Shown here piece after piece: positions 26,455 through 35,506 of a DNA stretch of 64,000 nt. Made by a program: the position numbers and the translations under genes. Source of the stretch: G963665495 sp963665495. GTDB taxonomy: Bacteria > Desulfobacterota > Desulfovibrionia > Desulfovibrionales > Desulfovibrionaceae. Position 1 is the first letter of the stretch; each line of letters starts with the position of its first letter. Location of the stretch: positions 2,232,001 to 2,296,000 of the forward strand of contig OY762289.1 in NCBI GenBank assembly GCA_963665495.1, written 5' to 3'. The notes beneath the pieces were generated by a model. The model was not told the DNA's origin, did no database searches, and saw only the letters and a list, made by a program, of their open reading frames with translations.

Positions 26455-26523
26455 CCGGGCAGAGACGTACGGCGTTTTGCCGCGCGTTACGATCCTGTTG
26501 TTTACAGAGTTCCAAAATACGCC

Positions 26524-28407
26524 ATGCGTAAACCTTCCCCTCCGGATATTTTCGACCTGATTGTGGTCGGCGCAGGCCATGCCGGCTGCGAGGCGGCCAT
26601 GGCAGGCGCTCGTCTGGGGCTTGCCACCCTGCTTCTGACCATCAATATCGACCGGATTGGCCATCTGTCCTGCAATCCCGCCATCGGGGGCCTGGCCAAG
26701 GGCCACATCGTACGCGAACTTGATGCCATGGGAGGCATGATGGGCCTCTGGGCCGACGAAGCCGGAATCCAGTTTCGCCGCTTGAACACGCGCAAGGGGC
26801 CAGCTGTGCGTTCGACCAGGGCTCAAATCGATCGCGAAGCTTACCTCCGCGTGGTGCAACGCGATCTGTTCGCCCAGGAAAATCTCTGGATCAGACAGGA
26901 TTCCGCCACAGACGTACTGGTGGAAAACAACCGGGCGGCTGGTGTAGGGACGCAGCTGGGTGAAACATTCCGCTCCCGTACCGTGCTGCTGACCACCGGT
27001 ACTTTTCTTCAGGGCCTGATCCACATCGGGTTGAATCATTTCCCAGGCGGCAGACTTGGTGATCCGCCCGCTGCCCGTTTGTCCCAAAGCCTGCTTGATG
27101 CCGGACTCAAACTCGGACGCCTGAAAACAGGCACTACCCCGCGGCTGCTCAGCCAGTCCATCGATTACGAGGCCATGGAACCGCAGCCCGGCGATGACCC
27201 GCCCCCCGGGTTCAGCTTCCGAGGCCCTGGACCGGTGCTGGAACAGCGCCCCTGCTACCTGACCTACACCAACGAACGGACGCATGCCATCATACGTACG
27301 GGCTTTGAGCGTTCGCCGTTGTTCACCGGTGTCATCAAAGGCACGGGCGCCCGTTATTGCCCATCCATTGAAGACAAGGTCGCGCGCTTTCCTGAGAAAG
27401 AACGCCACCAGATTTTTGTCGAACCCGAGGGATTACACAGTCCGGAAGTGTACCCCAACGGCGTGCCAACCAGTCTGCCCCTGGACATCCAAAAGGCATT
27501 CCTGGCCACGGTACCAGGACTGAAAAACGCCCAAATCATCCGTCCGGGCTATGCCATAGAATACGATTTCGCCTTTCCCACGCAGCTTGCCCCCACTCTG
27601 GAAGCCAAATGTCTGCCCGGCCTTTATCTTGCCGGACAGATCAACGGCACTTCGGGTTATGAAGAAGCCGCGGCGCAAGGCATGTGGGCGGCCTGCAACG
27701 CCTTTTGCGCGGTACGCGGACGCGATCCTTTCCTGTTGCGCCGGGACCAGGCCTATATGGCCGTGCTTGTGGACGACCTGACCACTAAAGGCACAGAAGA
27801 GCCCTACCGGATGTTCACGTCCAGAGCCGAGCACCGTCTGCTGCTGCGCGAGGATAACGCCGACCAGCGTATGACCCCGGCAGGCAGAGAACTGGGACTC
27901 GTATCGAACAGCCAATGGCAACTGTTTCAGGAAAAGCAGCAAGCTCTTTCGCAAGTGCTGGATGTGCTGGAAAACCGCCGGATCAACCCCGACGCCTCCA
28001 CTCGCGACCTGTTGCGTTCCATCGGCGCCGCGGTACCGGGCAAACCGGTCAGCCTGGCCGAGCTGCTTCGCCAGCCGGAACTCCGAATCGGAGATCTCGC
28101 CCCATTCTGGCCGGAACTGGTTTCCATGCCAGAGAATGTGCTTTCGGAAGCCGAAACCGCCACAAAGTACGCCGGATACCTGAAACGCCAGGACGAACTG
28201 GTGCAGCGCTTCGACAGAATGGAATCTCAACCGCTGCCTCCGGACATGGATTACTCGGATATCCCCGGTCTTTCCCGCGAAGTTCGGGAAAAGCTTTCCT
28301 CAATCCGGCCGCTGACACTCGGACAGGCCAGTCGCATTTCAGGCGTCACTCCTGCAGCGTTGTCCTGCATTGAAATTCAGCTGAAAAAGCTGGGCTCTCT
28401 TCGCTGA
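26524..28407 (+). CDS. mnmG: tRNA uridine-5-carboxymethylaminomethyl modification enzyme MnmG
   Basis: This 627-residue protein is full length. The FAD-binding VVGAGHAGCEAA (~residues 14-25) and the conserved CNPAIGG (~57-63) and GTFLQGLIHIG segments are typical of MnmG (GidA). It works with MnmE to modify the wobble uridine of several tRNAs, using folate and FAD. The C-terminal helical domain ends normally. mnmE is not in the window. No strong Shine-Dalgarno sequence precedes ATG 26524. Confidence 0.97.
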   Translation: MRKPSPPDIFDLIVVGAGHAGCEAAMAGARLGLATLLLTINIDRIGHLSCNPAIGGLAKGHIVRELDAMGGMMGLWADEAGIQFRRLNTRKGPAVRSTRAQIDREAYLRVVQRDLFAQENLWIRQDSATDVLVENNRAAGVGTQLGETFRSRTVLLTTGTFLQGLIHIGLNHFPGGRLGDPPAARLSQSLLDAGLKLGRLKTGTTPRLLSQSIDYEAMEPQPGDDPPPGFSFRGPGPVLEQRPCYLTYTNERTHAIIRTGFERSPLFTGVIKGTGARYCPSIEDKVARFPEKERHQIFVEPEGLHSPEVYPNGVPTSLPLDIQKAFLATVPGLKNAQIIRPGYAIEYDFAFPTQLAPTLEAKCLPGLYLAGQINGTSGYEEAAAQGMWAACNAFCAVRGRDPFLLRRDQAYMAVLVDDLTTKGTEEPYRMFTSRAEHRLLLREDNADQRMTPAGRELGLVSNSQWQLFQEKQQALSQVLDVLENRRINPDASTRDLLRSIGAAVPGKPVSLAELLRQPELRIGDLAPFWPELVSMPENVLSEAETATKYAGYLKRQDELVQRFDRMESQPLPPDMDYSDIPGLSREVREKLSSIRPLTLGQASRISGVTPAALSCIEIQLKKLGSLR

Positions 28408-28696
28408 CTTCTCATACGGACAGCGCCGTAGCCTCTCTCGGATATTTTTTCCTATTAAAAACAGGATAAAAGGAAATTGGCAGGTCATATCTTCCTGCCC
28501 GCGACAAGTCCTGCCCGTCATTTTTTTCTGATTGATACTAAGAATGTACGGATTTCAAGGAGTTGACTTATTCCACCGTTATATTAAAAAATAGGCAAGA
28601 CGGAATCACTGCCTTGCATATTTTTTGCTGATTATCTGCTACCATTAGACCGCACGTACTAACCAGGGAGAATTTGCTTTTCTGCAACATGACATC

Positions 28697-29746
28697 ATGT
28701 ACCAAGGACTGAAATTTTTCGCACAGCAATCCTACTTGGACACGGTCAAGGGAGGATTCAGAGGTTTTGGGATCAATAAAGAGACCTTGCTTGGTGCGGC
28801 CTTTGTTCTTCTCGCGGTTATTATACTTTTCTTCCTTGGAAAAGGCGTCAACTTCTTATTACTAAAAATCCGTCCCCGAGATATTCCAACCAATTGGATC
28901 ATAGGCAGAAAAAAGATAGCTTCCTTGCTCAATGAAGCGATGGACGCCCGCAGCAAATTAGAGATGCGCTTCCTACCATCCAGCCCCTCGCGCAAATCCA
29001 CCTACTGTTCATTGGAACGCATAGAAAAAAACAACCTTGCTTTGGAAATATCCTCCTCGATAAAAGTTTCGCGCCACTGGGTCAGTCGCAACGTCGAGGT
29101 ATTTTTCAAAATCAGCCACAAGGAAAAATCCGTCTTCTATCGGTTTGAATCTTCGATACTTGGAATCCGCAACCTGAACAACGGCCTGATCAATGTGCTG
29201 CTTTCCGTACCCGACATTATTGAACTACAGCAAAAAAGGGCTTTTTTACGAGTCAAACCACCAACGGAATATCTGATGGGGTGCGCCATCTGGCAACCGG
29301 AATCCGTGTCTCCGGAACGTCAAACGAATGTCAAGACATGGGGCATGCCCTTGTTATATTACACGCCCGAGAAAGGTTCCAACCCCATAATTGTTGAGAA
29401 CCTCTCCGCCGGAGGCATCCGGCTTGGTTTCAGCCGCGAAGCACGCGGCATGCTGTCGGAAGGCATTAATATTGGAATGCCGTTTCTATTGATGCTGGAT
29501 ATTTTCGACCCTGAGACACAACGTAAACGGCGGTTCTGGCTGCATGCGAAACTGCAGAATTTGTTTGAAGATTATACGAGCCGCAACTTGGAACTCGGAC
29601 TGCAGTTTGTCCGCTGGGGCAGGCCCAAAACTGAGTCCGCTCCGCAACTCGAATGGGTAGCAGTTGGCGGAGAAGGCATTGAACTTCTGGCCACATGGGT
29701 AATGCGCAGACACCTGGAACTGTTCCGTTCGAAAGTAAGTTCCTGA
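28697..29746 (+). CDS. Membrane-anchored PilZ-domain protein (YcgR-like)
   Basis: This 349-residue protein has one transmembrane segment (~31-55, AAFVLLAVIILFFLG), a YcgR-N-like domain (~80-175) and a PilZ domain (~180-340). The cyclic-di-GMP motifs are both present: RxxxR in KRAFLRVKP (~182-190) and NxSxxG in ENLSAGGIRLGF (~234). It should bind c-di-GMP and, by analogy with YcgR, act on flagella or other envelope machinery. Membrane anchoring distinguishes it from the soluble E. coli protein. The upstream gap of 289 bases is AT-rich. Three further c-di-GMP-related genes lie in the window. Confidence 0.85.
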   Translation: MYQGLKFFAQQSYLDTVKGGFRGFGINKETLLGAAFVLLAVIILFFLGKGVNFLLLKIRPRDIPTNWIIGRKKIASLLNEAMDARSKLEMRFLPSSPSRKSTYCSLERIEKNNLALEISSSIKVSRHWVSRNVEVFFKISHKEKSVFYRFESSILGIRNLNNGLINVLLSVPDIIELQQKRAFLRVKPPTEYLMGCAIWQPESVSPERQTNVKTWGMPLLYYTPEKGSNPIIVENLSAGGIRLGFSREARGMLSEGINIGMPFLLMLDIFDPETQRKRRFWLHAKLQNLFEDYTSRNLELGLQFVRWGRPKTESAPQLEWVAVGGEGIELLATWVMRRHLELFRSKVSS

Positions 29747-29874
29747 GCCCTGAATGTTTTCTCGGAGAAACAGTTGATTCTTCAATATAAAGACTATATT
29801 TATTGAATACCTTTTAGTAACCGAAACTAGTAACCCTTTGTTAATCCTGTAACTCATAAAAAGGAGGAAAACCG

Positions 29875-30702
29875 TTGGACGACGGATCTGACAGTCGAAT
29901 CTGGCCTTTTTTCAGTAAACTTTTCAATCTGAAGAATGACAACTCCCTTGAGGAATCCATCAAGGAAGCTTGTGAAGACGGCGAGATAAAAGCTGAAGAG
30001 CTTTCCATGTTGCTCAATGTCCTGCGCCTGAGCCGGAAACGCGTGCAGGAAATCATGATTCCAAGAACCGATATTGTCTGCGCCGAGATTAACGACGATA
30101 TCCCAGCCATTGCCAGCCGAATAAATGAATCCGGCCATTCCCGTATTCCCATTTACAAAGAAACGCGCGACCGCATGCAGGGTGTAATCCATGCCAAGGA
30201 CCTGCTCAAAAGCCTGATGCTGGAACACCCTATGCCCCCCACCGTTGCGGAATTTATGCGCGAACCCTTTTTTATACCGGAAACAAAAAATATTCTGGAA
30301 CTGCTGCACGAGTTCCGAAGCCGAAAAATTCATATGGCCATCGCTCTGGACGAATACGGCGGTACGTCCGGGCTGGTGACGTTTGAAGATGTGCTTGAAG
30401 AAATCGTCGGAGACATCGAGGACGAATACGATGCGCCACGTCCTGAAGACGTGCTGTGGCTTGACGAAGAAACCGTTCGCGTCAGCGGGCGTACGCCCCT
30501 TGAAGAAATCGAGGAAAATCTTGGTTTGCCTCTGGACTCTCCGCAAGTGGAAACCATCGGCGGTTATCTGTGCGAACTGGCTGGACGGGTGCCGTCCGTG
30601 GGCGAATCCTTCTCTCTGTCCGGTCAACGTGCCATTGTCAAAGAAGCGGACGCGAAACAAATCCGCTGGATTGAAATCAACCTTGCAAAACCCACCGTAT
30701 GA
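29875..30702 (+). CDS. corC: CBS-domain protein, CorC/HlyC type
   Basis: This 275-residue cytoplasmic protein has a tandem CBS pair (~60-180; MIPRTDIVCAEI and LDEYGGTSGLVTFEDVLEEI) and a C-terminal CorC_HlyC domain (~195-275, GGYLCELAGRVPSVGE). The start is TTG 29875, set by AAGGAGG at 29861-29867. Related proteins include magnesium/cobalt efflux CorC; this short form has no membrane part. It precedes lnt by 26 bases, the same pairing seen in many proteobacteria, so an operon is likely. Confidence 0.9.
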   Translation: MDDGSDSRIWPFFSKLFNLKNDNSLEESIKEACEDGEIKAEELSMLLNVLRLSRKRVQEIMIPRTDIVCAEINDDIPAIASRINESGHSRIPIYKETRDRMQGVIHAKDLLKSLMLEHPMPPTVAEFMREPFFIPETKNILELLHEFRSRKIHMAIALDEYGGTSGLVTFEDVLEEIVGDIEDEYDAPRPEDVLWLDEETVRVSGRTPLEEIEENLGLPLDSPQVETIGGYLCELAGRVPSVGESFSLSGQRAIVKEADAKQIRWIEINLAKPTV

Positions 30703-30728
30703 TAGTGAACAACTGACGCGTCAGCCCT

Positions 30729-32282
30729 ATGCAATTACTGCAAAAAAGCGACAATAGCTCTTCTTCCGGCAACCAGTTTTTCTGGGGTGCGTGTTGTGTC
30801 CTTGGCGCCTGGTTCGGCTTTGCCAACCCCTTGTTGCAGCTGCCGTTATTGGTGTTGGCCTTTCCTCTGGGGCTTTCCGTACTCGCTCTGCGGGCAGCTT
30901 CTCCCCGAGGTGCGTTCAAATCCGGCTATCTGGCCGGACTTCTGGCATACGCCGGCTGCATTTACTGGGTGAGTATTCCTGTGCACGATTTCGGAGGCAT
31001 GCCCTGGATTCTCGCAGCGCCATGCCCCTTGCTGCTGGGGGCTTTTCTTGGCCTCTATCCGGGTGCATTCTGCCTGGCTGCGCGTTTAGCCAAGGACAGA
31101 CTACCCTGGCTGCTGCTGGCCGTTTTTTGCGGCGCCTTGTGGGGTGTGCTTGAATTCCTGCGCGGCTGGATCTTCACCGGTTTTCCCTGGTGCGTCCTGC
31201 CTGCCGCGTTCGTCCCCTGGCCCTTTGCCATTCAAGGTGTGTCCGTTGTCGGATCTTATGGCCTGTCGGCCTTCTTTGTATTCTGTATTTTTCTTGCGGC
31301 TATGGCTTTTTCTCCCGCCTCCCGCATCAGGCCTGCTTTTTTGGGAATTCTGCTGCTTGGAGGCGTCTTTGCCTGGGGCGCATACGGAGTCGCCCCGCTG
31401 GAAATCGCTGCTGCTCCTCAGACAGTTACCCTTGTCCAGGGAAATATCAATCAGGCCGTCAAATGGGACCCAGAATTTCAGGAAGGCACCATCCAGCGCT
31501 ACGCCCAGTTGAGCGAACATGGCGCGAACGAACAACAGACGCAGCTGATTATCTGGCCGGAAACATCAATGCCTTTTTTCTTTCAGAAAAAGAATATATT
31601 ATCCGAACAGGTACGTGCAGTGGCTTCCCGCCTGCATACTTGCGTACTTTTCGGTTCGCCGGCTTTTCAACCCGTGGGGGAAGATGGGTATGTTCTGTTC
31701 AACAGAGCTTATTTACTCAACAAGGAAGGTAAAATTTCCGGATTTTATGATAAAGAACATCTGGTACCTTTTGGTGAATATGTTCCACTGAATGAATATC
31801 TGCCTTTTTTAAAAAAACTGGTTGCAGGCATCGGCGATTTCAAGTCCGGACATAATGCAACTCCGCTTCAGTGCGGCAATCTTGCGTTGGGCATGCTGAT
31901 CTGCTATGAAGCTATTTTTCCTGAGTTGGCACAACAGCGCGTGGAACAAGGTGCCAATGTTTTAGTCAACATCAGCAATGACGCCTGGTACGGTCGATCT
32001 TCTGCGGCGTTGCAGCATTTGCATCTGTCCGCACTACGCGCAGTGGAACAACGACGCTACCTGGCAAGGGGAACGAATACGGGAATTTCCGCCATTGTAG
32101 ATCCACAGGGCAAACTCCTCGTGACAAGCGATCTGTTCAGAGCACAATCCGTGCATCAACAACTTCGACCGGTCATCTTCGAGTCGCTTTTTCATCGAAT
32201 CTATTACGCTGTGATGCCCACTCTGGCTGCAATTACCCTTTTGCTGGGCCTGTTTGCCTTTTTTCGTTCGCCAAACAATTAA
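30729..32282 (+). CDS. lnt: Apolipoprotein N-acyltransferase Lnt
   Basis: This 517-residue membrane protein has about eight transmembrane segments (~20-215 and a final one near 490-510) and a periplasmic nitrilase-like domain. The catalytic E-K-C triad is visible: E in IWPETSMP (~278), K in DKEHLVPFGEY (~342) and C in LICYEAIFPEL (~392). It acylates the N-terminal cysteine of lipoproteins, the last maturation step. Length is normal. Located between corC and prfB on the same strand. Confidence 0.96.
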   Translation: MQLLQKSDNSSSSGNQFFWGACCVLGAWFGFANPLLQLPLLVLAFPLGLSVLALRAASPRGAFKSGYLAGLLAYAGCIYWVSIPVHDFGGMPWILAAPCPLLLGAFLGLYPGAFCLAARLAKDRLPWLLLAVFCGALWGVLEFLRGWIFTGFPWCVLPAAFVPWPFAIQGVSVVGSYGLSAFFVFCIFLAAMAFSPASRIRPAFLGILLLGGVFAWGAYGVAPLEIAAAPQTVTLVQGNINQAVKWDPEFQEGTIQRYAQLSEHGANEQQTQLIIWPETSMPFFFQKKNILSEQVRAVASRLHTCVLFGSPAFQPVGEDGYVLFNRAYLLNKEGKISGFYDKEHLVPFGEYVPLNEYLPFLKKLVAGIGDFKSGHNATPLQCGNLALGMLICYEAIFPELAQQRVEQGANVLVNISNDAWYGRSSAALQHLHLSALRAVEQRRYLARGTNTGISAIVDPQGKLLVTSDLFRAQSVHQQLRPVIFESLFHRIYYAVMPTLAAITLLLGLFAFFRSPNN

Positions 32283-32309
32283 CACTATTACGCCGAGAGG
32301 CACTCTATT

Positions 32310-33426
32310 ATGTTGCAATATTCTGATTTAAAAGCTCAAAGTACGCCAATCCTGCAACAATTTTCATCACTCTGGAGGCGTCTTTGACCTGGAGGGAAAC
32401 AAAGCGCGCCTGCAGGCCATTGAAACCGAGCTTGCCAAACCGGAAGTCTGGAGCCAGCCGGAGACAATGACCCCCCTGCTCCAGGAAAAACGTGTGCTGG
32501 AAGACCAGGTGCACGAATGGGAATCTTTATTTCAGACCAAAGAAGAAGTGGACGAGTGGCTGGAGTTCGCCCAGGCAGACCAAAGCCAGGAAGTCCTGCA
32601 AAATCTTGCCGACCAGCTTGAGACGCTGAACAATTCGCTCAATTTCACCGAACTGGGCCTGCTCCTTTCCGCGGAAGGCGACAAGGCCGCAGCCATTCTC
32701 GAAATACATCCCGGGGCTGGGGGCACCGAAGCCCAGGACTGGGCAGAAATGCTGTTACGTATGTACCGCCGCTGGGCTGAACGTCAGGATTTCAAATCCC
32801 AGATTCTTGATCTTTTACCCGCTGACGAAGCAGGGATCAAAAGCGTCTCCCTGCTGATCAAAGGAGCCAACGCGTACGGACTGCTCAAGGCGGAAAAAGG
32901 CATTCACCGCCTGATCCGCATTTCCCCTTTTGATTCCTCGGGACGGCGGCACACCTCTTTTGCGTCGGTGGATGTCTATCCGGACCTGGAACAGGAGATT
33001 AACATCGAGATCAAGGAAGAAGAGCTTCGTTACGATATTTTTCGCTCCAGCGGACCGGGGGGACAAAGCGTCAACACCACCAGTTCGGCCGTACGGGTCA
33101 CCCACATCCCCACGGGAGTCGTGGCCCAGTGCCAAAATGAACGTTCGCAGTTGCGTAATAAAGAAACTGCCCTTAAGATCCTTAAAGCCCGGTTATACGA
33201 GCAGCAGTTGCAGAAAAACCAGCAGGAAAAGCAGGCGCAATACGCAGACAAGGACGCCATTGCCTGGGGCAGTCAGATCCGGACCTACACGTTGCAGCCT
33301 TACAGGCTGGTGAAGGACCATAGAACCAACACGGAAGTAGGCGACGTCGAAGCGGTGCTTGACGGAAAGCTCGACAACCTGATCCGTGAATACCTTTTGT
33401 TCGCCCATGCCAAAAAACACGGCTGA
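32310..33426 (+). CDS. prfB: Peptide chain release factor 2 with programmed +1 frameshift
   Basis: Translation begins at ATG 32310 and reads 25 codons to CTT, then an in-frame TGA at 32385-32387; shifting +1 continues from GAC (32386) to the stop at 33424-33426, giving 371 residues. The GGQ motif (SSGPGGQSVN, about residue 249) and the SPF anticodon-like motif (ISPFDSSGRR) identify RF2. The protein is normal in length across the junction. It recognises UGA and UAA, so the shift autoregulates its amount. The final bases overlap the next GGEEF gene. Confidence 0.97.
32374..32388 (+). promoter_or_regulatory. prfB programmed frameshift site
   Basis: GGAGG (32374-32378), three bases (CGT), then CTT TGA C (32382-32388). 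Shine-Dalgarno-like sequence at 3-base spacing before CUU-UGA-C is the classical RF2 arrangement, so the TGA is not a mutation. Confidence 0.97.
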
Positions 33427-34294
33427 CCAGTACTCGGAAACCACCATCAAGCAGCTTGAGAAAGAACTCGAACTGCTTGGCAAGCTGCTTTTGGAACGCA
33501 AGTCCGAGGGCAACGGCATTGATCCGTGCCCCGACACACACGGCCACAATTGCGGCCTGGTGGCTATTGCGCGGCTTGTCGAAGGACTAACGGTGCAGGA
33601 CTGGCAACGCATAGCCAAGCACCCGTCCATCGAGCGCTGGCTTGCCTTCCCGGTGGATTCAGAGACCTATCCTTTTCTGAATGAACTGCAGGACCGGCTG
33701 GATCAACTGGTCTTCCAGAGCGAGCATGATCCCCTTAGCGGTCTCTACAACCGGCGGGCTTTCGACCGGCACTTCGAACTCGAGTTGAACCGCTGCATCC
33801 GGGAACACCGCCATCTGAGCCTGGCTTTGATTGATCTGGATGATTTCAAGGCCGTCAACGATACGTACGGCCATCCATGCGGGGATGTTGTTCTGAAAGA
33901 AATGGCCCACGTTATTACGGCCAAAAAAAGGACATACGACATTGCTTCGCGTATCGGCGGAGAAGAATTCGCGCTTGTTCTTCCCGCTGTAGGTCCGCTC
34001 AAAGCCAAAACATTGATTGAGGAACGTCTGTTGAAGACCTTTCGCAAAACTCCGCAGAAATGCGCGGGGCAGGACGACTTTTTCGTCACTTTTTCCGCCG
34101 GCATCGCCAGTACGCGCGGCACGCAGGGATGTACTCCTGACGCGCTCTTTTCTCTGGCCGACGAAGCGCTGTATCAGGCGAAAAACATGGGAAAAAATCG
34201 TGTGATTTCTCTTCGAATCAAAGAGGAGTGCGAATTGACCAATGCAATGGTCCGCTCAGATGAAAAACAATTCCTTTTTTCAGGTGAGATATAA
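33407..34294 (+). CDS. Diguanylate cyclase (GGDEF-domain protein)
   Basis: This 295-residue protein has an N-terminal helical region (~1-105) of no recognised family and a C-terminal GGDEF domain (~110-270). The catalytic motif is GGEEF (IGGEEFALVLP, ~183-188), an accepted active variant. There is no membrane segment. The ATG at 33407 lies inside the end of prfB, and an earlier in-frame GTG at 33386 is possible; neither has a good ribosome binding site, so coupling to prfB is likely. The N-terminal region includes CGLVAIARLVEGLTVQDWQR. It precedes a ParA-like ATPase by 15 bases. Confidence 0.87.
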   Translation: MPKNTADQYSETTIKQLEKELELLGKLLLERKSEGNGIDPCPDTHGHNCGLVAIARLVEGLTVQDWQRIAKHPSIERWLAFPVDSETYPFLNELQDRLDQLVFQSEHDPLSGLYNRRAFDRHFELELNRCIREHRHLSLALIDLDDFKAVNDTYGHPCGDVVLKEMAHVITAKKRTYDIASRIGGEEFALVLPAVGPLKAKTLIEERLLKTFRKTPQKCAGQDDFFVTFSAGIASTRGTQGCTPDALFSLADEALYQAKNMGKNRVISLRIKEECELTNAMVRSDEKQFLFSGEI

Positions 34295-34309
34295 CTTTTG
34301 GGGCTGACG

Positions 34310-35131
34310 ATGAAAAAAAATACAACGCTCAGCATCTCCGTACTTAGCGGCAAGGGCGGGGTCGGAAAAACGAATATCGCCCTCAACCTAGGCTACAGTC
34401 TGTTCAGGGGCAACCATCCTCTCCTGCTCATGGATTGCGACATGGGGCTGGCCAACCTTGACGTCCTTCTGGGCATTGCCCCGGATAAAAACCTCCAGGA
34501 TATTCTTGATTCGGACGCGGACCCCAAAGAGGTGACCGTATCCCTGATCAAAGGAGGTTTTGATTTTCTTCCTGCAGCTTCCGGCGTTCCCGAACTCATC
34601 GACATGGACGAGGAACTGCGTATGGCCTTGCTGCACCGGTTGCTGCCCATTTTCGACAACTATGATTTTCTGTTCATGGATCTTGGGGCCGGAATCAACC
34701 CCACCGTCCTTTCCTTTGCCATGATGGCCAAAATCAGACTGATGATCATTACCCCTGAACCCACGTCATTGACGGACAGTTATGCTCTGATTAAAGTACT
34801 GCAATCACAGCATGGGGTATCCGATTTTCACGTTGTGGTGAATATGGCCGAGACCAGGGAAGAAGAACAACGAACCTTTCAACGTCTGAATGCCGCCTGT
34901 GAAAAATTTCTGGGCATCACTTTGACTTTTTTGGGAGGAATTCGTCAGGACAAAACCATGGTCGAAGCTGTGAGACGACAGACGCCCTTGATGCAGTTAG
35001 ACCCTAAATGCAAGGCAGGACAGGATATTTTTGCTCTAGCTCTAAAACTCCAACGACTGCGCAAACAACTTCTGGAGGAAATAGAAAACGAGCCCATCCT
35101 GCGAAATCCAGGTTTGAACGATGCGGAATAA
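34310..35131 (+). CDS. MinD/ParA-type P-loop ATPase (FlhG-like)
   Basis: This 273-residue protein has a deviant Walker A, SGKGGVGKTN (~13-22), then DCDMGLANLDVLLG and Walker B-like FLFMDLGAGINPTVL. The order and size match the FlhG (YlxH/FleN) subfamily, which regulates flagellar number and location; other MinD-like roles are possible. No flhF is adjacent, and the flagellar genes in the window lie about 11 kb away on the opposite strand. It starts at ATG 34310 and is probably co-transcribed with the upstream diguanylate cyclase gene. Confidence 0.8.
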   Translation: MKKNTTLSISVLSGKGGVGKTNIALNLGYSLFRGNHPLLLMDCDMGLANLDVLLGIAPDKNLQDILDSDADPKEVTVSLIKGGFDFLPAASGVPELIDMDEELRMALLHRLLPIFDNYDFLFMDLGAGINPTVLSFAMMAKIRLMIITPEPTSLTDSYALIKVLQSQHGVSDFHVVVNMAETREEEQRTFQRLNAACEKFLGITLTFLGGIRQDKTMVEAVRRQTPLMQLDPKCKAGQDIFALALKLQRLRKQLLEEIENEPILRNPGLNDAE

Positions 35132-35230
35132 CCCTTGACGAATACTATACAATTTCGGCATACCTGGAGAACAAACCAATTAATACGGTGTACAACATTT
35201 TTTCACAGTAGCGTTCAGGAGTTTTTCACT

Positions 35231-35506
35231 ATGAACAAAAGCGAACTGATTGCCCAACTTGCAGAAGAAACCAATATTTCTGTTGATGCTGCATCCACCG
35301 TAGTAAACACTTTTGTCGATTCCATTAAAGACTCTCTTGCCAATGGCGACAGAGTTGAAATTCGTGGTTTTGGCAGTTTTAAACTGAAACACTATGAAGG
35401 ATACCACGGCCGCAACCCGAAAACCGGGACCGTGGTGGACGTACACCCCAAACGGCTGCCTTTTTTCCGTACGGGAAAGGAGCTGAAGGAGTTTCTTAAT
35501 GACTGA
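35231..35506 (+). CDS. HU-family DNA-binding protein
   Basis: This 91-residue protein has full HU/IHF length: helices in MNKSELIAQLAEETNISVD, beta-arm region with GFGSFKLKHYEG, RNPKTGTVV and a C-terminal FFRTGKELKEFLN. It should compact or bend DNA as a nucleoid protein. AGGAG at 35217-35221 sets the start at 35231; a longer upstream frame is not needed. The end overlaps the selenoprotein start by eight bases, so the two are translated from one mRNA. Confidence 0.93.
   Translation: MNKSELIAQLAEETNISVDAASTVVNTFVDSIKDSLANGDRVEIRGFGSFKLKHYEGYHGRNPKTGTVVDVHPKRLPFFRTGKELKEFLND

Noticed and set aside
32385..32387. Nonsense mutation in prfB
   Set aside because: GGAGG at correct spacing before CTT TGA C marks the normal programmed frameshift.
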